From: Clostridia bacterium
GTDB lineage: Bacteria > Bacillota > Clostridia > Oscillospirales > Butyricicoccaceae
Reading direction: 5' to 3'
Assembly (NCBI GenBank): GCA_900763355.1
Contig: CAAFJY010000183.1
Location: forward strand, 1-11,327
DNA length: 11,327 bases
The translations under genes and the position numbers were made by a program. Shown here piece by piece: positions 1 through 5,856 of this stretch. How positions within the stretch are numbered: the stretch's first letter is position 1; every line of letters begins with the position of its first letter. The notes beneath the pieces are model-generated. The model did not search any database and was not told where the DNA came from. It worked only from the letters and a program-made list of their open reading frames with translations.

Positions 1-2
1 CC

Positions 3-179
3 AAACCGGCCCCGGCGGAAGCGCCGGAGGAGGAGCCCCAGATGAGTCTGACCTCCCTGGCCCAGGCGGCCCTGGCGGACAAGCTCCGGGCGGTGGAGCC
101 CGACACCCTCACCCCCATCGAGGCGCTGAGCCTGCTCTACCAGCTCCACAAGGAAGCCCGGGAGACGGCGGGGGAATAA
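3..179 (+). CDS. mutS: DNA mismatch repair protein MutS, C-terminal end (partial)
   Basis: This is the last 58 codons of an open frame entering from the left edge and ending at TAA 177-179. The visible peptide has a Pro/Ala/Glu-rich stretch (KPAPAEAPEEEP), then an end reading DTLTPIEALSLLYQLHKEA. That matches the conserved C-terminal helix of MutS, where the pattern is D.(L/M)TP(I/L)EAL..LY.LK. MutS recognises base mismatches, and in Gram-positive bacteria its C-terminal region carries oligomerisation and beta-clamp contacts. mutL follows 126 nt downstream, the usual mutS-mutL order, which supports the call. The ATPase and mismatch-binding domains lie outside the window, so their integrity cannot be judged. 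Confidence 0.9.
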   Translation, partial: KPAPAEAPEEEPQMSLTSLAQAALADKLRAVEPDTLTPIEALSLLYQLHKEARETAGE

Positions 180-305
180 ATCGCAAAACCGCCCCATTTT
201 TCCGGAAAAACGAGAAAAAACGAAGAAAAACCGCCCCTTTCGGCGGAAAGATCCAGGATACCGCGGAAAAGCCGCGAACCAACGCAAAGCAAAAGGAGGA
301 GCATC
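180..305 (+). other. mutS-mutL intergenic leader with small inverted repeats
   Basis: The 126-nt gap is unusually A-rich for this genome. It contains a perfect 14-bp palindrome (TTTTTCCGGAAAAA, 197-210), then two short hairpins: CCGCC 231-235 with GGCGG 242-246, and CGCGG 262-266 with CCGCG 272-276. A strong ribosome binding site (AAAGGAGGA, 292-300) lies 5 nt before the mutL ATG. No T-run follows the hairpins, so neither looks like a terminator, and I found no convincing -35/-10 pair. The gap could carry an operator or a weak promoter, or simply structured leader RNA. Confidence 0.4.
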
Positions 306-2429
306 ATGCCGCACATCTATCAGATGTCACCCCAGCTGTCTAACCTCATCGCCGCGGGCGAGGTGGTGGAGCGGCCGGGCTCGGTGGTCAAGGAGCTGGT
401 GGAAAACGCCGTGGACGCGGGGGCGAAGCATGTCACCGTGGAGCTCAAGCACGGGGGCGTCACCTATATCCGCGTCACCGACGACGGCTGCGGCATTTTG
501 CCCGAGGATGCTCGGACGGCCTTTCTCCGTCACGCCACCTCCAAGATCCGCACCGAGCGCGATCTCGCCGCCATCGGGACCCTGGGCTTCCGGGGCGAAG
601 CGCTGGCGGCCATCGCTTCGGTGTCCCGGGTGGATCTCTTCACCCGGACGGCGGACCGGACCGAGGGGGTCCAGCTCTCCCTGGAGGCGGGGGAGGAGAC
701 CGGCTGGGGAGAGACCGGCTGCCCGGTGGGGACCACCATCGTGGTGCGGGATCTCTTTTTCAACGTCCCCGCCCGGGCCAAATTTCTGAAAAAAGACGCC
801 ACCGAGGGGGCCTTTGCCGAATCCCTCCTCACCCAGGTGGCCATCGCCCGGCCGGGGGTGGCCTTCCGCTTCATCAAGGATGGGCGGGAGAGCTTTTCCA
901 CCCCGGGGGACGGGAAGATGCTCTCGGCCATCTATGCCTGCGCGGGACGGGAGCTGGCGGGCAATCTCACCGCCATCAGCGGTCAGGTGGGGGACATCGC
1001 CGTGGGGGGCTATATCTCCCGACCGGAGTGCTCCCGGGCCAACCGGAGCCAGCAGAGCTTTTACATCAACGGGCGCTATATCCGCTCCCGCCTGCTTTCG
1101 GCGGCGGTGGAGGAGGCCTATAAGGGGAAAATGACCGTGGGACGCTATCCCGTGTGCTTTTTGGAGCTGCGGCTCAGCCCCGGGGCGGTGGATGTCAACG
1201 TCCATCCCGCCAAGCTGGAGGTCAAGTTCTCCCGGGAAAAGGAGGTTTTTTCCGCCGTCTATCACTGCGTGGTCTCGGCCCTGGAGGCGGGGGAGGAGCT
1301 GGCCCAGCTGCGGGCCCAGCCCTCGGCCCTGGCTCCCCGGGAGGACCGGGTGACCCGGGAGCAGCAGGAGCTGGAGCTGCCCCGTCCCCGGGAGACGCTG
1401 AGCTACACCCGCCCGGCGGTGGCCCAGGAGCCTCCGGCAGGGCGCAGACCGGGGTACACCTTTGCGGAGACTTTCCAGGCCGCCCAGGGAAAGGTGGCCA
1501 GCAGCAGCAGCCCCCGGCTCCCCTATCAGACGGCGCGGAGCGCCCCCGCGGAGCCCGCATCCCTCCGCCCGGAAAAGCCGGGGGAGGACGCGCCGGTGGA
1601 TCTCCTCACGGGGGTCTATGGCAGCAAGCGGGAGGCCCCGGCGGAACAGCCGGCGGTTCCCGCGAAACCGGAAGAAAAAGCCGTTTTCGAGGAAGCAAAA
1701 CCGGCCGTCTCGGCGGCCGCGCCCGAAGAAAAGCGCCCCGCCCCACCGGTGAGCCCGGCGGAGACGGGGGAGGAGATTCTCGACCTGGGGCTGCCTTCGG
1801 CCCCGGCGGAAGAGCCGGCGGAAAACACGGCGGAAGCGTCCGAGCCCGAGCCGAAAAAGGGCCCCTGGGTCCGGGTGCTGGGGGAGGCCTTCCATACCTA
1901 TATCATCGCGGAGGATGCCGAGGGGCTTTGGCTCATCGACAAGCACGCCGCCCACGAAAAGATGCTCTTTGACCGGCTCCGGGCCGGGCGGGGAGAGGAG
2001 GGGCGCCAGCTCCTTTTGGAGCCGGTGACGGTTTCCCTGACCCCCGCGCTCATGCAGGTGTGCCTGGACAACCGGGACCTGCTGGAAAAGGCGGGCTTCT
2101 CGGTGGAGGAGTTTGGCCGGGGGGATCTTTTGGTGCGGGAAGCGCCCATGTATCTGGCGGAGGGGGACATCCCCTTTGTGGTGTCGGACATGGCGGAGCG
2201 GCTCAGCCGGTTCCGGGGAGCGGAGAACGAGATTTTGGACGACCTGCTCAAGAGCGTGGCCTGCAAGGCGGCGGTCAAGGCGGGGACGGACACCAGCGTT
2301 CCGGAGCTCCAGGCCTTTGCTCAGACGGTGCTGGACGACGACAGCATCCGCAACTGCCCCCACGGGCGGCCCTGTGTCACCTATCTCTCCCGGTATCAGC
2401 TGGAAAAGCTCTTCAAGCGGGTGCTGTGA
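306..2429 (+). CDS. mutL: DNA mismatch repair endonuclease MutL
   Basis: MutL couples MutS mismatch recognition to strand nicking. The 707-residue product has a GHKL ATPase domain in the first ~330 residues: ELVENAVDAGA 30-40, DDGCGI 59-64, RHATSKI 75-81 and GFRGEAL 94-100. A linker of roughly 180 residues rich in Pro, Ala and Glu follows. The C-terminal dimerisation/endonuclease domain starts near 520. Its metal-site motifs are present: DKHAAHE..LFD 545-556 (family form DQHA(X)2E(X)4E), ACKAAVKA 652-659, CPHGRP 684-689 and a terminal FKR. This is therefore an endonuclease-type MutL, as expected where MutH is absent. QLLLEP 568-573 aligns with the beta-clamp-binding QEMIVP of Bacillus subtilis. 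The last acidic residue of the first motif is Asp, not Glu. Start chosen from the ribosome binding site at 292-300 and the conserved N-terminus. miaA begins 1 nt after the stop. Confidence 0.97.
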   Translation: MPHIYQMSPQLSNLIAAGEVVERPGSVVKELVENAVDAGAKHVTVELKHGGVTYIRVTDDGCGILPEDARTAFLRHATSKIRTERDLAAIGTLGFRGEALAAIASVSRVDLFTRTADRTEGVQLSLEAGEETGWGETGCPVGTTIVVRDLFFNVPARAKFLKKDATEGAFAESLLTQVAIARPGVAFRFIKDGRESFSTPGDGKMLSAIYACAGRELAGNLTAISGQVGDIAVGGYISRPECSRANRSQQSFYINGRYIRSRLLSAAVEEAYKGKMTVGRYPVCFLELRLSPGAVDVNVHPAKLEVKFSREKEVFSAVYHCVVSALEAGEELAQLRAQPSALAPREDRVTREQQELELPRPRETLSYTRPAVAQEPPAGRRPGYTFAETFQAAQGKVASSSSPRLPYQTARSAPAEPASLRPEKPGEDAPVDLLTGVYGSKREAPAEQPAVPAKPEEKAVFEEAKPAVSAAAPEEKRPAPPVSPAETGEEILDLGLPSAPAEEPAENTAEASEPEPKKGPWVRVLGEAFHTYIIAEDAEGLWLIDKHAAHEKMLFDRLRAGRGEEGRQLLLEPVTVSLTPALMQVCLDNRDLLEKAGFSVEEFGRGDLLVREAPMYLAEGDIPFVVSDMAERLSRFRGAENEILDDLLKSVACKAAVKAGTDTSVPELQAFAQTVLDDDSIRNCPHGRPCVTYLSRYQLEKLFKRVL

Positions 2430-2430
2430 G

Positions 2431-3384
2431 ATGAGAGACGAACGGATCCTGGTGGTGTGCGGGCCCACGGCCTCCGGCAAGACGGCGCTGTCCATCGCCC
2501 TGGCAAAAATGCTGGGGGGCGAGGTGGTGTCGGCCGATTCCATGCAGCTCTATCGAGGGATGGACATCGGCACCGCCAAGCCTACGGCGGCGGAGATGGA
2601 CGGGGTGCCCCACCACATGCTGGACATTCTGGAGCCGGGGGAGCCCTATTCCGTGGCCCTCTATGCCAAGCGGGCGGGAGAGTGGGTGGAGGACATCCGC
2701 GCCCGGGGGAAGGTCCCCATCGTCTGCGGGGGGACGGGGCTCTATATCGACGGGCTGCTCCGGGGAACGGAGTTCCAGCCCCTGCCGGAGGACGGCGCTC
2801 TGCGGCAGCGACTGGAAGCCCAGTGGGAAGCCCGGGGAGCGGAAGCCCTCCTTTCCCGTCTGCGGGAGATCGACCCGGAGACCGGGGCCCGGCTCCACCC
2901 CAACGACAAGCGAAGGATCCTCCGGGCGCTGGAGGTCTATGAATGCACCGGGGAGCCTCTCTCGGTCCACGACCGGCGCAGCCGGGCGCAGAAGCCCCGG
3001 TTCACGGCGGTCAGGCTGGGGCTCACCGCCCGGGAGCGGCGGGCGCTCTATGACCGGATCGACCGGCGGGTGGACGTCATGCTGGAACGGGGACTGGAAC
3101 AGGAGGTCCGGGCGCTGCAAAATGCCGGGAAGCTCACCGGGACGGCGGGCCAGGCCATCGGCTACAAGGAATTTGCGGAATATTTCGCGGGGGAGCGGAC
3201 GCTGGAGGAAACAGCGGACCTCATCCGGCAGAAGTCCCGGAACTATGCCAAGCGGCAGCTCACCTGGTTCCGCCGGGATCCCGGTGTCCACTGGATCGAG
3301 CTGGAAGAAAACGAGGGCGCGGCGGAGGCTCTGCAAAAAGCGACAAATTTTTTGCGGGCGGAAGCTTATAATGGTGGCGAATAA
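2431..3384 (+). CDS. miaA: tRNA dimethylallyltransferase MiaA
   Basis: MiaA transfers a dimethylallyl group from DMAPP to N6 of A37 in tRNAs that read codons starting with U. The 317-residue product has the P-loop GPTASGKT 11-18, the DSMQLY substrate motif 36-41 with the following RGMDIGTAKPT, and GGTGLY 100-105, whose Thr corresponds to the catalytic Thr of the family. The conserved basic end motif NYAKRQLTWFRR is at 271-282. Length is normal for the family. The frame is open further upstream inside mutL, but the ATG at 2431 puts the P-loop at the usual distance from the N-terminus. It lies one base after the mutL stop with only a weak ribosome binding site, so translation is probably coupled to mutL. 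hfq follows, the conserved miaA-hfq pairing. Confidence 0.97.
   Translation: MRDERILVVCGPTASGKTALSIALAKMLGGEVVSADSMQLYRGMDIGTAKPTAAEMDGVPHHMLDILEPGEPYSVALYAKRAGEWVEDIRARGKVPIVCGGTGLYIDGLLRGTEFQPLPEDGALRQRLEAQWEARGAEALLSRLREIDPETGARLHPNDKRRILRALEVYECTGEPLSVHDRRSRAQKPRFTAVRLGLTARERRALYDRIDRRVDVMLERGLEQEVRALQNAGKLTGTAGQAIGYKEFAEYFAGERTLEETADLIRQKSRNYAKRQLTWFRRDPGVHWIELEENEGAAEALQKATNFLRAEAYNGGE
3343..3372 (+). promoter_or_regulatory. Candidate internal promoter for hfq
   Basis: A perfect TATAAT lies at 3367-3372 in the last codons of miaA, 37 nt before the hfq ATG. It follows a locally AT-rich stretch (ACAAATTTTTT, 3343-3353) in otherwise GC-rich DNA. There is no good TTGACA at 16-18 nt spacing and no TG extension, so only the -10 element is convincing. 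Dedicated hfq promoters near the end of miaA are known in Escherichia coli, which makes the position plausible. It may be chance. Confidence 0.35.
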
Positions 3385-3408
3385 CCGAAAGAAAAGGGGG
3401 AAACCACC

Positions 3409-3633
3409 ATGGAAAACAGAAGCACTCTGCAAGACACATTTTTGAATGAAGCGCGGCGGGAACGGATGCCGCTGACGGTCTTTTTGACCAACGGCTTTCA
3501 GCAGCGGGGGAGCATCGTGGCCTTTGACGGATTCACGGTGCTGCTCCAGTTCGAGGGGCGGCAGTATCTGGTGTACAAGCACGCCATCTCCACCATCATT
3601 CCCCAGCGGCCGCTCCGGGTGAACGGCGGCTGA
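3409..3633 (+). CDS. hfq: RNA chaperone Hfq
   Basis: Hfq is an Sm-like protein that forms a hexameric ring and helps small RNAs pair with mRNAs. The 74-residue product is essentially only the Sm core. It starts with the family's LQDTFLN helix (7-13), followed by the Sm1 strands (LTVFLTNGF...GSIVAFDGFTVLL) and the diagnostic Sm2 motif YKHAIST at 56-62. Residues 16-19 read RRER, the arginine rim motif of E. coli Hfq. Other Firmicute Hfq proteins that I recall have RKEN or similar there. The C-terminal tail is only about ten residues and unlikely to have the role of the long E. coli tail. The ribosome binding site AAAAGGGGG (3392-3400) is 8 nt before the ATG. It sits 24 nt after miaA and 28 nt before the HlyD-like gene. 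Confidence 0.97.
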   Translation: MENRSTLQDTFLNEARRERMPLTVFLTNGFQQRGSIVAFDGFTVLLQFEGRQYLVYKHAISTIIPQRPLRVNGG

Positions 3634-3661
3634 AGGGCCCGCGCTCCCGACGGGAGGAGCT

Positions 3662-4858
3662 ATGAAGCGAACGATACGGCGGATCCTGGCCGCGGCGGCG
3701 GTGATCGGCATTCTGATCTATGCCGGGAGCCAGGTGGCAGTCAATCTCACCCAGCAGATCGAGACGGCGGACGCCCTGGAGGTCACCGTCCAGCAGACGG
3801 TCTCGGCCCAGGGCTGGTTCATCCGGGAACAGGTCCCGGTGACGGGCTCGGGCTCCGGGACAGCGGAATATCTGGTGAGCGACGGGGAAAAGGTCGCCAA
3901 GGGGGAAAAGCTGGCGGTCTTCTTCTCCGACGAGGGGAGCCGCGTCGCCTTTGACCAGGAGGGGGCCCTGCGGCAGCAGCTGGACGCCCTGGAATATGCC
4001 TATTCCATGATCACCAGCGGGGTGGACAGCCGCAAGATGGACCAGCTCATCATGGAGGAGATCCGCACCCTTTCGGCCGCGCTGGCCCAGGGGAACGCCG
4101 CGGACACCGAGGGGGATTATGCCGCGCTCCAGCAGCTGGTGGTCAGCCGGGGGAGCACCGAGACCGACAAGGAAGCCTTTGAGGGGCAGATCGCGGACCT
4201 GAAGAGCCAGATCGCAGCCCTCCAGAAGCAATATGCCGGGGGGAGCGGGAGCCTGCGGGCTCCGGCTTCCGGGTATTTTGTCAGCGGGAGCGACGGGTAC
4301 GAGAGCGTCCTTTCCCCGGCGGGGCTGGACAGCCTGACGCCGGAGACTCTGGACAGCCTGGCCCCGGGGGAGACCGGCATGGCCGGGAGCATCACCACGG
4401 GGTTCTGCTGGTACTGCGCCATCCCTCTCAGCGCCGCCGACGCGGCTCTTCTGCAGCAGCGGGAGCGCATCACCGTCCACTTCCCCCAGCTGGAGACCGA
4501 GACCCTGGACATGGAGGTCCACGCCCTGCGCACCGTGGGGGAGCGGGCCATCCTCATCCTGAAAAGCGACCGGATGAAGGCGCGGTATCTCACCTCCCGG
4601 GTCCAGGACGTGGACATCGTGGTGGGGGAGTATACCGGACTCAAGGTCCCGGCCCAGGCCCTCCGCCAGAGCGAGGGGCAGTGGGGGGTCTTTGTCCTCT
4701 CCGGGAGCGTGGCCCAGTTCAAGCCGGTGACCTGGATCTACCAGACCGAGAGCTATTACCTGGTCCCCTGTGCCAAGAGCGCCAAGGAGGGGCTCTACCG
4801 CTATGACCGGATCATCACCCGGGGGCGGGACCTGGCGGACAACAAGCTGGTGGAATGA
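3662..4858 (+). CDS. HlyD-like membrane-anchored adaptor protein
   Basis: The 398-residue protein has a short basic N-terminus and one membrane segment at about residues 8-26, without a lipobox, so it is probably anchored with its bulk outside the cytoplasm. Residues 68-85 (AEYLVSDGEKVAKGEKLA) look like the first half of a biotinyl-lipoyl/barrel-sandwich domain. Residues ~95-190 are Gln/Ala/Leu-rich helices likely to form a hairpin coiled coil. The second half-motif is near LRAPASGYF 198-206, and a beta-rich region follows. This order matches HlyD/membrane-fusion-type adaptors. Just after the second half-motif is a short repeat, LDSLTPE then LDSLAPG (222-235). No ABC, RND or outer-membrane partner is encoded in the window, so its substrate is unknown. 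A ribosome binding site GGAGGAG (3652-3658) supports the start. It follows hfq by 28 nt and is probably the last gene of that transcript. Confidence 0.7.
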   Translation: MKRTIRRILAAAAVIGILIYAGSQVAVNLTQQIETADALEVTVQQTVSAQGWFIREQVPVTGSGSGTAEYLVSDGEKVAKGEKLAVFFSDEGSRVAFDQEGALRQQLDALEYAYSMITSGVDSRKMDQLIMEEIRTLSAALAQGNAADTEGDYAALQQLVVSRGSTETDKEAFEGQIADLKSQIAALQKQYAGGSGSLRAPASGYFVSGSDGYESVLSPAGLDSLTPETLDSLAPGETGMAGSITTGFCWYCAIPLSAADAALLQQRERITVHFPQLETETLDMEVHALRTVGERAILILKSDRMKARYLTSRVQDVDIVVGEYTGLKVPAQALRQSEGQWGVFVLSGSVAQFKPVTWIYQTESYYLVPCAKSAKEGLYRYDRIITRGRDLADNKLVE

Positions 4859-4923
4859 CCGGGGAAAAAGTGTAAAAAATCCGGGAAAACGGCGGGAATG
4901 GCCGCGAAATGGGGCCTTTTGCC

Positions 4924-4952
4924 TTGACAGCCCGGAGAAAAACCGCCATAAT
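4924..4952 (+). promoter_or_regulatory. Sigma-A promoter for the sepF-yggT-divIVA-ileS operon
   Basis: There is a consensus -35 TTGACA at 4924-4929, a 17-nt spacer, and a -10 CATAAT at 4947-4952 (five of six to TATAAT). It lies in an A-rich patch of the 192-nt gap between the HlyD-like gene and sepF. Transcription would start near 4959, giving a leader of about 90 nt before sepF. This is the best housekeeping promoter in the window and splits the plus-strand genes into two transcription units. No clear operator or riboswitch is visible in the leader. Confidence 0.85.
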
Positions 4953-5050
4953 AAAACAAATATGGAATATGACTGGATTCGCCGGATCGCGGGACGGGAG
5001 AGGTGCGCCTTCCCCGCGCCGCGTTCTGACATGGAAAGGAGCCTTTTGAT

Positions 5051-5536
5051 ATGAGCTTTATGGACGACCTCAAGCGCTGGGCCAAGGGCGAGGACGAAGA
5101 GGACGAGGAAGAGGACGAGCTGGAAGCTGCCGTTCCCCAGACGGGCGCGGGCCGCTCCCGGGCTGTCAAGACCGAGGACGACGGCGGCAGCAGCGTCAAC
5201 ATCCCTATCACCGACTTCCGCCGCAGCAGCAACAACAAGGTGGTCAACATCAACGCCACCACCCAGCTCTCGGTGGTGCTGGTCAAGCCGGAGAAATTTG
5301 AAAACGCCGTGGACATCGCCGACCACCTGCGGGAAAAGCGCACGGTGGTGCTCAACCTGGAGCAGACCAACAAGGACGTGGCTCGGCGGCTGGTGGATTT
5401 CCTCAGCGGCGTCACCTATGCCCAGGACGGGAAGATCAAAAAGGTAGCCAACAGCACCTTTATCATCACCCCCTATAACGTGGACATCCTGGGCGATCTC
5501 ATCGACGAGCTGGAAAACAACGGCCTTTATATCTGA
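5051..5536 (+). CDS. sepF: Cell division protein SepF
   Basis: SepF binds FtsZ and anchors and bundles the Z-ring at the membrane during septation. The 161-residue protein has the expected three parts. A short N-terminal amphipathic membrane-binding helix (MSFMDDLKRWA) comes first. A strongly acidic, variable linker follows (a run of Glu/Asp at ~14-25, then polar residues to ~60). The globular SepF core (~62-155) contains KPEKFENAVDIADHL, VVLNLEQTNKDVARRLVDFL, SGVTYAQDGKIKKVA and the end segment FIITPYNVDI. AAAGGAG at 5035-5041, 9 nt before the ATG, supports the start. It is the first gene after the 4924-4952 promoter and lies 20 nt before yggT. The upstream ylmD and ylmE genes of the classical Firmicute cluster are not present; a HlyD-like gene occupies that side. 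Confidence 0.96.
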   Translation: MSFMDDLKRWAKGEDEEDEEEDELEAAVPQTGAGRSRAVKTEDDGGSSVNIPITDFRRSSNNKVVNINATTQLSVVLVKPEKFENAVDIADHLREKRTVVLNLEQTNKDVARRLVDFLSGVTYAQDGKIKKVANSTFIITPYNVDILGDLIDELENNGLYI

Positions 5537-5556
5537 GAGGGGGGCCCGGACTGCCT

Positions 5557-5817
5557 ATGATCACTTCCATCGTCCGGCGGACGGCGCTGCTCCTCATCGA
5601 GATCCTCCAGGGGCTGATGCTCGTCATGGCCATCATGTCCTGGGTCCCGCAGTTGCGGCAGAGCCGGCTGTATCAGACCATCTCCATGATGGTGGAGCCG
5701 GTCATCGACCCGTTCCGCCGTCTTTTGTGGAAAATTCCGGGAATGGATCGGTTCCCGCTGGATCTTTCGTTCCTGGCGGCGTGGCTGGTGCTTTCGTTTT
5801 TGGCCGGCATTCTGTAA
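5557..5817 (+). CDS. YggT/YlmG family membrane protein
   Basis: This small, 86-residue protein has two hydrophobic segments (about 8-28 and 66-86). Between them is the family's conserved amphipathic section, with SWVPQLRQSRLYQTI followed by VEPVIDPFRRLLWKIPG. That layout is characteristic of YggT proteins (YlmG in Bacillus). The family sits next to sepF in Gram-positive bacteria and is linked to division or membrane organisation, but its biochemical role is not settled. The start follows sepF by 20 nt. The purine-rich GAGAGGGGGG at 5535-5543 is about 13 nt upstream, a slightly long spacing, so coupling to sepF translation is possible. divIVA follows after 39 nt, and the ylmH gene often found between the two is absent. 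Confidence 0.93.
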   Translation: MITSIVRRTALLLIEILQGLMLVMAIMSWVPQLRQSRLYQTISMMVEPVIDPFRRLLWKIPGMDRFPLDLSFLAAWLVLSFLAGIL

Positions 5818-5856
5818 TGCCCGGCCCAACCGAGTTTTAGAAAGGGGTACAAGGAT

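Noticed and set aside
327..2543. Very long minus-strand open frame (738 codons) opposite mutL
   Set aside because: It mirrors a strongly supported mutL gene in GC-rich DNA, where antisense stops are rare. Its protein is Arg/Gly/Pro/Leu-rich with no recognisable domain.
4890..4920. Possible weak terminator after the HlyD-like gene (GGCC 4900-4903 with GGCC 4913-4916, then TTTT)
   Set aside because: The stem is only 4 bp, and a competing CGGC/GCCG pairing (4890-4893 with 4901-4904) overlaps it. This is too weak to call.
4770..5054. Plus-strand open frame spanning the end of the HlyD-like gene and the gap before sepF
   Set aside because: It is out of frame with the real gene, has no ribosome binding site, and overlaps the promoter at 4924-4952.
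3596..5326. Long minus-strand open frame opposite the HlyD-like gene and sepF
   Set aside because: It crosses a clear sigma-A promoter and two well-supported plus-strand genes, and has no ribosome binding site or domain motif.
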